A stretch of 64,000 bases of DNA from Oenanthe sinensis. Its lineage: Eukaryota; Streptophyta; Magnoliopsida; Apiales; Apiaceae. Positions 50,251 through 61,214 of the stretch are shown in pieces. The translations under genes and the position numbers were made by a program. The notes beneath the pieces were generated by a model. That model searched no databases, was not told the DNA's origin, and was given only the letters and a program-made list of their open reading frames with translations. The number at the start of each line of letters is the position of its first letter. The first letter of the stretch is position 1. Where the stretch lies: assembly GCA_028671895.1 (NCBI GenBank), contig CM053800.1, positions 21,907,886-21,971,885 of the forward strand, in the 5' to 3' direction.

Positions 50251-50263
50251 AATAGGGGGAGAT
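50251..50263 (+). other. Polypurine tract of C
   Basis: AATAGGGGGAGAT directly precedes the 3' LTR and is identical to the tract in B. Confidence 0.85.
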
Positions 50264-52038
50264 TGTTGGAGATTACGAAGCTGTATAAATAGAAATCGTG
50301 ATAACTCAACACTAGAACAGGACAAGTAAATAATACTACGCCTACACAGAAATCAGGAAGAATTGAAGACATGGCAAATACAGTGAATCAAGACATTAGA
50401 AGAAGTTTTGGAGTCTACTACAGGTCACTGAAAGAAGTTCATTTATATGTTCATGCCTCAGTGAAGAATAATGGTTGAAGACTTTCAGGGTTTCAGAAGT
50501 GTTGAAGATTCAGTATAGAAGTGCCACTAGAAGATTTCAGTATAAAGGCATTGATTGAAGATAGACAGTTTTCGAAGCATAGGAATCTAGAAGGATTGAA
50601 GACATGGTAAAGACAAAGGTTAAAGAAGACAGCTGCAGTCTTGGAGTTATACTCACTGAAAGAAGTTCATTTGTATGTTCAAGCGTCAGTGAAGAACAGA
50701 GAATGAAGTATTCAAGATTGTGGTAATAATGGAGACGTTGTCTAAGTACCAGAAAAGATTCCAGTGAAAGTACAGTGTTTATTGACAGTCAGTGTTCGAA
50801 GCAATGAAGTTACTGCAAACTTAACAATGTACGTAAGACAATAATATGAAGACCTGGATCGAAGTTAGTCGTCTGTGAACCAGACCAGTTGCACTAGGCG
50901 TCAGCAGTCTGTGAAAGGAATCTGAGTATTAACTGTAGAAGAATTGTTAAGTTGAAGAACGTACCTGGAAAGAACGGTTATTTATTAAGGTACGAAAAAG
51001 TAATTTGTAAAGGCTACAGCCAAACAGCTAAACAGCTAACAGCTTAACAGCTAAATAGCTCAAAGGGTGCAAAGTGTCACAACCTTGGTACGAAAAGTGA
51101 AAGTTTCTAATCTACAGTCGAAGAACGGAAACAGCTCAAGGTACAGGGTGTAATGTGGCAAGACTTTGATACAAGAAATGGAAGTTGGCAAACTTAAGTC
51201 AAGGAGTGAATAGATGGTCAAAGTGCAGTGACCAAACTACACTTTGACCATGGTAATGAAACTCACGCGCACAAAACCTTCAGCGCAACATACTCATTTG
51301 ACTTAACCAAATTGAAGCTTCATTCTATGTGGCGCCTCCCCTGTGCTTCCCCTGTAGTGGCGCCACTTGCAATTAATAAATATATTGATTGAAGTTTTAA
51401 GTGGCGCCTCCCCTGTATATCAGCTGTGTAAGCGCCACTCAGCCCTTAGCCAATCAAATTCAAGCAGCTACTTTATTTGATTTAAAGTCTACACCAATCA
51501 AAAAGAGGAGTCGTCTTCTTCAACACAAATAATATGTAGAGAGCTACTGCCATGGCCGGAACAAGAGACTTAAATTTATACACACCCATACCTTGCTCCC
51601 GGTCAGATATTAGGACCCGGTTCTTTAATGAAAAATGCTTAGGGCTCCTAGGTATCACTCCCTACGGACTCAGTTTTTCCTTGTACTAATTTAGATATAT
51701 TTGTATAGGAACTGAGCCTAATATTTTTGTGTTAGTAGCAAAGAACTAATTTGTTCTTTGGAAGCCAGTTATATTTTTAACTGGGTGTAGCAACCTTAGG
51801 GATTATATACGAAAGTAATATTCCCCGAAACTTGTCTCCATAATTTACCTGCTAATTTTCTTGAACCTAATTGATTTATCCGATCTCACAGAAAATTAGT
51901 AGGCAGTTCACCTAAACACTACAAATGGCCAAACCCACTCTGAAGCAATAATTTATTTATCCACAAATTCTGAAAAGAATTTAAATTATTGGGAATATCG
52001 TATTCAACCCCCCTTCTATGATATTTCGGGACCTAATA
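50264..52038 (+). repeat. 3' LTR of C (1775 bp)
   Basis: Same length as the 5' LTR with roughly 18 substitutions and no indel that I could see. The last dinucleotide is TA instead of CA (C-to-T at 52037). The satellite resumes after ATGAG at 52039-52043. Confidence 0.95.
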
Positions 52039-52043
52039 ATGAG
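52039..52043. repeat. Target-site duplication of C, right copy
   Basis: ATGAG, matching 39064-39068. Confidence 0.95.
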
Positions 52044-55000
52044 AACTCATTCTTGACTCGTTCGAACTTGGAAACAACTTGTAGCTTCATTCTTGACTCG
52101 TTTTAACATTTAAACAACTTGTAAACACTTAAAGGATCATTCTTCGCTCATTTGAAAGTGAAAACAATCCGTAACAACTGGAGACTTCATTCTTGACTCG
52201 TTCGAATTTGGAAACAACTTGTAGCATAATTCTTGACTCGTTTGAACATGGAAACACCTTATAAAATCTTGTAGGATCATTTTTTGCTCATTTGAACATG
52301 AAAATAATTCATAACAACTGTAGACTTCGTTCTTGACTTGTTCGAACTTGGAAACAACTTGTAGCTTCAATCTTGACTCTTTTAAACATGGAAAAAACTT
52401 GTAAACTCTTCTAGGATTATTCTTGGCTCATTTGAACATGAAAACAATTCATAAAAACTTCTGACTTCATTCTTGACTCATTTGAACAAGGAAACAACTT
52501 GTAGCTTTATTCTTGACTCGTTTAAACATGGAAACACCTTGTAAACTCTTCTAGGATTATTCTTGGCTCATTTGAACATGAAAACAATTCATAACAATTT
52601 CTGAATTCATTCTTGACTCATTCGAACTTGGAAACAACTTGTAGCTTCATTCTTGACTCGTTTGAACTTGAAAACAACTTGTAAACTCTTCTAAGATTAT
52701 TCTTGGCTCATTTGAACATGAAAACAATTCATAACAACTTCTGAATTCATTCTTGACTCGTTCGAACTTGGAAACAACTTGTAGCTTCATTCTTGACTCG
52801 TTTGAACTTGGAAACAACTTATAGCTTCATTCTTGACTCGTTTCAACATGGAAACAAATTGTAAACTCTTGTCGGATCATTATTGGTTCATTTGAACATA
52901 AAAACAATTTATATCAACTTGAGAATTCGTTCTTGACTCGTTCGAACTTGTAAACAACTTATAGCTTCATTCTTGACTCGTTTGAACATGGAAACAAATT
53001 GTAAACTCTTGTAGGATCATTCTTGGCAAATTTGATCATGAAAACAATTCATAAAAACATCTGACTTCATTCTTGACTTGTTCGAACTTGGAAACAACTT
53101 GTAGCTTCATTCTTGACTCGTTTGAACATGGAAACAAATTGTAAACTCTTGTAGGATCATTCTTGGCTCATTTCAACATGTAAACAATTTATAACAATTT
53201 GAGACTTTATTCTAGACTCGTTCAAACTTGAAAACAACTTATAGCTTCATTATTGACTCGTTTGAACATGGAAACAACGTGTAAACTCTTGTAGGATCAT
53301 TCTTGGCTCATTTGAACATGAAAAAAATTCATAACAACATCTGACTTCATTCTTGACTTCTTCGAACTTGGAAACAACTTGTAGCTATATTCTTGATTCG
53401 TTTAAACATGGAAACAACTTGTAAACTCTTCTAGGATTATTCTTGGCTCATTTGAACATGAAAACAATTCATAACAACTTCTGACTTCATTCTTGACTCG
53501 TTCGAACTTAGAAACATCTTGTAGCTTCATTCTTGACTCGTTTAAACATGGAAACAATTTGTAAACTCTTCTAGGATTATTCTTGGTTCATTTGAACATG
53601 AAAACAATTCATAAAAACTTCTGACATCACTCTTGACTCGTTTGAACTTGGAAACAACTTGTAGCTTTATTCTTGACTCGTCTAAACAAGGAAATAACTT
53701 GTAAACTCTTCTATGATTATACTTGGCTCATTTGAACATGAAAACAATTCATAACAACTTTTGAATTCATTCTTGACTCATTCGAACTTGGAAACAACTT
53801 GTAGCTTCATTCTTAACTCGTTTGAACTTGGAAACAACTTGTAAACTGTTGTAGGATCGTCCTTGGTTCATTTGAACATGAAAACAATCCGTAAAAACAT
53901 GAGAACTCATTCTTGACTCGTTCGAACTTAGAAACAACTTGTAGCTTCATTCTTGACTCGTTTTAACATTTAAACAACTTGTAAACACTTAAAGGATCAT
54001 TCTTCACTCATTTGAATGTGAAAACAATCTGTAACAACTGGAGACTTCATTCTTGACTCGTTCGAATTTGGAAACAACTTGTAGCTTCATTCTTGACTCG
54101 TTTCAACATGGAAACACCTTGAAACTCTTGTAGGATCATTTTTTGCTCATTTGAACATGAAAATAATTCATAACAACTTGAGGCTTCAATCTTGACTCTT
54201 TTAAACATGGGAAAAACTTGTAAACTCTTCTAGGATTATTCTTGGCTCATTTGAACATGAAAACAATTCATAACAACTTCTGACTTCATTCATGACTCGT
54301 TTGAACTTTTAAACAACTTGTAAACTCTTGTAGGATCATTTTTGTTAAAAATATTCATTACTACTTGAGACTTCATTTTTGAGTCGTTCGAACTTGCACA
54401 CAACTTGTAGTTTCATTCTTGACTCGTTTGAACATGAAAACAAATTGTAAACTCTTGTAGGATCATTCTTGGCTGATTTGAACATGAAAACAATTTATAA
54501 CAACTTGAGACTACATTCTTCACTCGTTCGAACTTGTAAACGACTTATAGCTTCATTTTTGACTCGTTTGAACATGGAAACAACTTTATTCTTGGCTCTT
54601 TTGAACAAGAAAACAATTTATAACAACATCTTACTTCATTCTTTACTCGTTCAAACTTAGAAAAAACTTGTATCTTAATTCTTGACTCGTTTGAACATGG
54701 AAACAACTAATAAACTCTTGTAGGATCATTCTTGGCTCATTTGAATATGAAAATATTCATTACTACTTGAGACTTAATTTAAGAGTCGTTCGAACTTGGA
54801 AACAAGTTGTAGGTTCATTCTTGATTTCTTGAACTTGGAAACAACTTGTAAACTCTTTTAGGATCATCCTTAGATCATTTTAACATGAAAACAATTCATA
54901 AAAAGTTGAGACTTAATTCTTGACTCGTTCGAACTTGGAAAGAACTTGTAGCTTCTTTCTTGACTCGTTTGAACTTGTAGACAACTTGTAAACTCTTGTA

Positions 55001-56349
55001 GGATTATTTTTGGATCATTTGAACATGAAAACAATCTGTTACAACTTGAAACCTCATTCTTTACTCGTTTGAACATGGAAACAACTTGTAAACCCTTGTA
55101 GGATCATTCTTGGCTCATTTGAACGTGAAAGCAATCCGTAACAAACTTGAGACTATATTCTTGACTCGTTTGAACATGGACACAACTTGTAAACTCTTGT
55201 AGGATTATTCTTGGCTAATTTGAACATGAAAACAATTCATAACAACTTCGGACTTCATTCTTGACCTTTTCGAACTTGGAAACAACTTGTAGCTTCATTC
55301 TTGACTCGTTTGAACATGGAAATAAATCGTAAACTCTTGTAGGATCATTCTTGGTTTATTTGAACATGAAAACAATTTATAACAACTTGAGACTTCATTC
55401 TTGACTCGTTCGAACATGTAAGCAACTTATAGCTTCATTATTGACTCGTTTATACATGCAAACAACTTCTAATCTCTTGTAGGATTATTTTTGGCTCATT
55501 TGAACATGAAAACAATTCATAACAACATCTTTCTTCATTCTTGACTCGTTCGAACTTTGAAACAAATTGTAACTTCAATCTTTACTTGTTTGAACATAGA
55601 AACAACTAGTAAACTCTTGTAGGATCATTTTTGCTCATTTGAACATGAAAACAATTTATAAGAAGTTAAGACATAATTCTTGACTCGTTCGAACTTGGAA
55701 ACAACTTGTAGCTTCATTCTTGACTCGTTTGAACATGGAAATAAATTGTAAACTCTTGTAGGATCATTCTTGGCTCATTTGACTATGAAAATATTCATTA
55801 CTACTTGAGACTTCATTTTTGAGTCGTTCAAAATTGGAAACAACTTGTAGCTTCATTCTTAACTCGTTTGAACTTGCAAACAACTTGTAAACTCTTGTAG
55901 GATCATCCTTGGTTCATTTGAACATGAAAAAAATCCGTAACGACATGAGAACTCATTCTTGACTCGTTCGAACATGGAATCAACTTTTAGCTTCATTCTT
56001 GACTCGTTTTAACATGAAAACAACTTGTAAACACTTATAGGATCATTCTTAGCTCATTTGAATGTGAAAACAATCCGTACCAACTTGACTCTTCATTCTT
56101 GACTCGTTCGAATTTGGAAACAACTTGTAGCTTCATTCTTGACTCGTTTGAACATGGAAACAACTTGTAAACTCTAGTAGGATCATTTTTTGCTCATTTG
56201 AACATGGAAATAATTCATAACAACTGTAAACTTCGTTCTTGACTTGTTCAAACTTGGAAACAACTTGAAAACTTTTGTAGGATTATTCTTGGATCATTTG
56301 AACATGAAAACTATCCGTAGCAACTTCAGACCTCATTCTTGACTCGTTT
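52044..56349. repeat. 140-bp satellite array, right block (about 4.3 kb)
   Basis: Continuation of the array at 27519-39068 with the same 50/50/40-bp monomers, about 31 units. The opening phrase (GAACTCATTCTTGACTCG, then TTTTAACATTTAAACAACTT) recurs at 53900 and at about 37310. D cuts the array at 56349/56350 in the middle of GACTCGTTTGAAC. The last five array bases, CGTTT, are the candidate target-site duplication of D. Confidence 0.95.
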
Positions 56350-59300
56350 TGTAATAACCCGTATTTTTGACGCTTGGGGTTATTAAGATTTTTGGATAAA
56401 ATTTTTCATTTTATGAATAAATGATTTTATGGATTTATTTTCTTGATAAGGTACTTGAAATGTGAGACCGTATTCTTAATATACGGGATATTCGAAAATA
56501 TGTGTATCGGTGTTACGGTAGCATATGCAAACAATATGAGACTTATAATTATTTTTGGTCTAACAAAAATGAATTTGAAGTCCGGATGGAAGTCTTAACA
56601 GAATTTGAGAAATGGTGTAAGTGAAAAGTGTTTACTCGGAGAATTGTTTCGTAAATTCTCGAAACAATTAAAGAGAATTAATTAATGATTCTAAAATATA
56701 TTAGAATCATAATATGAGATTTTAAGTTTTAAAACTTAGGTGGAACGAAAGAAAAGAGAACGAGAAGGAGAGATTAAAATGTTATCGGGAAATTACGCGA
56801 CTCCCGCACGAACCTTTTAAAACACTAGCTTCCACCACACAAAAATCAGTTTGTGCTTTTCGTTTCTTCACCTTGAGCAGCCACAACCGAAGCATGGTGG
56901 GGGGGGAGGAGAAAAATTACTTGCTTGCTCATTGCTTGCTCATTTCTCCACCGTTTCTTGCGCTTAATAGCTTGAATCGAAGGTATGATACTAACCTTGC
57001 TTCCTCTTGAATCTTACATCATTCCATCCATGAAATCTTTAGTTATGATTCAAAGAAGGTTCGAATGAACAGTAAATTCGAAAATTGAAAATTTTATTTC
57101 TTTGATTCTTGGATTCCTATGGCTTGGTTGTTGATTGTTAAGAGTTATTTAGGCTATGGGTAACATTGTTGAAGCATGAAAAGCCATGGATGCGTGTGTT
57201 GGTTAATAATTGTTAAACTCTTAATTCTTGAGCTAAATTGATTTTTGTGGCTTAAAGTTGTAGTATGTTGAGTGTTGGTGTTGTTTGAGGAGTTTGGGAT
57301 TGTTTGTTGGTTGATTTGGAGTAGAATAAAAATGGAAAACGATGAGTTTACAAACGAAACCATGCCAAAAAATTTTAGAACCTATCTGCTGCCACTGTCA
57401 AAAACATCTGGGAACAATTGTCAACTGGTCTGGGAAGTTTGATGAGATTACTGGATAGTAGTTAGTCTCTAGATCGTTTGAGCGCTAATTTTGCGTCATT
57501 CGGAGTTACGAGTCAAAAGTTATGGACGTTTTAGTAACGGTAGCACAGGAAATGAAAATCCTGTTTTTGTCCAACTTTGAGGCTATGATTGGACTAGCTA
57601 CGGAGCTTAATAAAATCCGAAACTTTTATGGGAGATTCTTTGACAGTCATATAAGACCCCGGAGAAGGAATCGTGTCAAAATGATTAATTTCCAATTTAT
57701 TAAAAATGACGGAAAACGGGGTGTTAAGTGAAATGAACCTGAGGAAAAGGTTAAGCAATCGTTTTGGGAAACGATTTCGGGCAAGATAGAGATCTTGTCT
57801 CGAGTCGACCCAGTAACGGAAGTTGTTGAGGAATATCATGACTATACGTAGGTGCAAAGAACTTGATTAAAAACTATTGAGAGGATAGTTTTACGAGTAG
57901 CTAAAGTAGGCCCGAGGAGGTGAAGTACCGGGCGAAATGTAGAGTAATTGTATAAATTACAATTAACATGATACATGCATATGTATACTAAGAGTGGGTT
58001 CTTATATGATTATAGAGTACCCGGAGCGTGGAGAAGTTGGAATGGCATTCCTTGGACTCCAGGCAAGTTTCCGACTCTATGGTTTTATTCCATATCAGAA
58101 TATTATTAATTCATGGTGATGCCAAAATTTGTGAAATCCTTGACTTAATGATAAATTCTTCAATTATGCATTTTTGCTGTGTTTGGAACTATCTAGCTTA
58201 TTGTAGTCGTTGGAAATGCACGTCGGCATTTCCCTTAAATTGTCTTGTTCATTTATAACTTGATTCGTCTGCTACTCTGAACTTCTCGAAAAGTTAGAGT
58301 ATGCAAGTGTCCGACGTTTCATCACTATTATTCTGATGTAGGACACAAGTATGCGTAGGTTGTTTAAGATTGTTTCTTGTGAGTAGAATGAGATCTTTTC
58401 AACCTAGTTTTGAGATGCATCTGAACTTCTTAAAAAGTTAGAGGACGTTTGCTTTCAGTTTTGTATAACTGAATCTGGTGTCGAGTACGTCTTTTTTGGT
58501 GCTCGATGGTCGACCGGGAGTAGTCTAGCGTGTCTCGACGGTTAGTCGAGGTTTACTGTTTTAAATAATATTTAGTTTATTAAATATTTTTTAAAGAATA
58601 TAGAAAGTATTTAAAGGTTAAGTAAATACTTTCAGGGCGTTGAAATTATTTAAATATTATTTAATATTAATTAAATATTATTTAAATATTTTGGGACATT
58701 TAAAAGTATTTAACTACTGATTAAATACTTTCAATTCGTTTTGGTTTATTTAAATATTATTTAATGTTGATTAAATATTATTTAAATATGTTGAATCGCT
58801 TAAGATTATTTAAATATTAAATAATCTTGATTATATTGGGATTAAATATCTTAATTCTTTTAAATCCTTTTAATATTTTTCGAGGACTATTCTAGGCCTC
58901 TTAAATATTAATAAAATAGTTATTTGTTCTTTAAAAATATTCTGGAGTTGTCTAAGCGTCTTTGGTTATTATTTTTCATTAAATAATAAATAGCGAGCCA
59001 TGACTCGGATATTTTGGATTTATTCTGAGTCGATAACTCCAGGTTCGGGAGGTAACGTCTGACTCCGATATTCCTCCCAGTTGTATTGGTGCCTTTAAAG
59101 CCCATTTTTCACTCCAAAACTGTAATGTTTTGTGGAGTCTATTTTAGCTAGTATTAGCGGCTCCCCGGTCGCGTTCTTGAGTCTCCTTGATTCAAGGGTT
59201 TCTGTCTTGTTGAATTCGTTGACTGAGAGTCAACCCAGATGTTTCGAAAGTACTCCCACTTGGTTTAGGGAGCCAAGCTATTGTCAGATATTGAAATCTT

Positions 59301-61198
59301 ACAATAGGTCGTTGTTGTTCTGGAAGGTTGTATTAAATTCCCTTCCTTATCTGTTCATTGAAATCCTGTGATGGATTGTCGTTGTTGTTCTGGAAGGTTG
59401 TATTAAATTCTCTTCCTTATCTGTTGATGAAATCCTGTGATGGATTGTTGTGTTGTTCTGGAAGGTTGTATTAAATTCCCTTCCTTATCTGTTGATCGAA
59501 ATCCTGTGATGGATTGTCGTTGTTGTTCTGGAAGGTTGTATTAAATTCCCTTCCTTATCTGTTGATTGAAATCCTGTGATGGATTGTCGTTGTGTTCTGG
59601 AAGGTTGTATTAAATTCCCTTCCTTATCTGTTGATGAAATCCTGTGATGGATTGTTGTGTTGTTCTGGAAGGTTGTATTAAATTCCCTTCCTTATCCGTT
59701 GATCGAAATCCTGTGATGGATTGTCGTTGTTGTTCTGGAAGGTTGTATTAAATTCCCTTCCTTATCTGTTGATTGTAATCCTGTGATGGATTGTCGTTGT
59801 GTTCTGGAAGGTTGTATTAAATTCCCTTCCTTATCTGTTGATGAAATCCTATGATGGATTGTTGTTGTTCTGGAAGGTGGTATTGAATTCCCTTCCTTAA
59901 CAGTTGATTGAAATCCTAGAGTGGATTGTTGTTATTCTAGAAGGCTTGATTAAATTTCCTTCTAGGTTTGATGAATGTTTAAGTATTCATCAGGGACTGG
60001 AGTAAGGTTGCGTAAGAGGTCGGTGACGCATGACCCAACCGTAAACTAAAGGCCCATGTGTTGCCTAGGGTGACGTCCCGATAAGGGGTTGTCCTTCTAC
60101 TAGTAGAGAAAGTGACTGGTTTTTCAATTGTACAAGGCGGCTGATCATCGCGTACAATAGGGCGTTGAAAAATCTCCAGATTAAGCCCGTTTCTTCCAAT
60201 TGGAATTTGACGTTGCACTGTAACGAAAGCCTAGGTGTTGTGTTACCGATAGTGTCAACGGGAATGTAATCCACTCTGAGTTGGTTGGTTGTTTTGAGTA
60301 CCGTTTTATTCGTATATATATCAGTTTCATTGTTCCTACACTATAACGAAAGCCGTGGTGCTAAGTTACTGATAGTGTTAATGGGAATTGATGAACTTCC
60401 GTTCATTCTTTTCGCAGTATAATGAACTGTTTGCTTATTGGTACTCAAACTAATGGTACTCGGTGATTGAGGCCATTGTGCTAAGTTATTGATATTTTCA
60501 AACTCAATAATCATAAACTTAAATTGTTGTATTGCAGTAACGTGGACTGCATTATTGTTGTGAATATCTTCTTGCATCGTGAACCTTGAGTCGTTTATTG
60601 TCGAAATATAACTGGTTATACATCTTCAATCAGATTGCTAGTTATGTACTTTATTGTTGAATATCCAGTTGGGATAATTATGGCTATCACCTTTTCCTTG
60701 AAATATTCTGATAAATAACTTGCTGAGCATTCTTTGGCTCATTCTTGCTGTTTGTAAATCTTATATCTTGCAGAAAGAGATGACTGTGAATTGTCTACCT
60801 CGGGTATTATGTTAAGGAAGAGGAAGCTTCGAGCTTGAGCTAGTCAGGTTCCGGACTTCGATAAATGGTGCAAGAAAGACGGGATTCCAGATTAGAATCC
60901 TAGACTTGTTGAAAAATATGTAATGTGACAATAGATCTTGGAGTAATGTTTACTTCTAATGTAACATCATGTGGAAGTTATATTAGTAGTGTGAGATCCT
61001 GAGGTTACATTGGTTTGTAATAACCGTTATTATTTTAAGTTCGTTCCCTGAGACTATAACTCGAGTTGTGTGTGTGGTTTGGGGTCACTGCTTTTATGTT
61101 TGGTTATTATAATAGTTAAAGCAGGTGAATGATGTTATTGTGGTGAAAATTGGATAGTGACAACCTAGATTCCTGACCCCGGATCTGGGGGCGTCACA
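56350..61198 (+). repeat. 5' LTR of D (4849 bp)
   Basis: It begins TGTAATAACCCG and ends GGGGGCGTCACA, next to the primer-binding site. It contains an AT-rich TTAAATATTATTTAA stretch at 58560-58900, a 66-70-bp tandem repeat, and a threefold CTATAACGAAAGCC...GATAGTGT phrase at about 60215, 60340 and, weaker, 60460. The TTGGCTCATTCTTGCT phrase near 60735 is shared with E. Small open frames in it show no recognisable domain. Confidence 0.88.
59312..59960 (+). repeat. 66-70-bp tandem repeat in LTR D
   Basis: About ten units containing TCTGGAAGGTTGTATTAAAT and CCTTCCTTATCTGTTGAT and ATCCTGTGATGGATTG, at starts near 59321, 59391, 59459, 59529, 59598, 59666, 59736, 59805, 59871 and 59938. The last two are diverged. 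GGAAGG and CCTTCC form a short inverted pair in each unit. It partly accounts for the great LTR length. Confidence 0.9.
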
Positions 61199-61202
61199 GA
61201 GA

Positions 61203-61214
61203 TGGTATCAGAGC
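61203..61214 (+). other. Primer-binding site of D
   Basis: TGGTATCAGAGC lies four bases after the LTR end, the same spacing as in E. Confidence 0.95.

Larger units (their letters stand above)
39069..52038 (+). mobile_element. Element C: complete SIRE-like Ty1/copia retrotransposon, 12,970 bp
   Basis: It has an ATGAG duplication, 1775-bp LTRs at 39069-40843 and 50264-52038, a tRNA-Met primer-binding site, a gag remnant, a decayed pol, a 4.2-kb post-pol region with several polypurine motifs, and a polypurine tract. It is the same family as B (internal alignment from about 43320 to 50263). The LTRs differ at roughly 18 positions by eye, mostly C/T and G/A changes, yet every gene is broken. It is inserted in the 140-bp satellite. 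Confidence 0.95.

Noticed and set aside
27519..56349. CRISPR array or other repeat-spacer system
   Set aside because: There are no unique spacers between constant repeats. The whole unit repeats with drift, there are no cas-like genes, and the context is plant.
57154..60577. Short frames in the LTR of D
   Set aside because: They are in both strands, under 90 codons, without domains, and partly inside tandem repeats.
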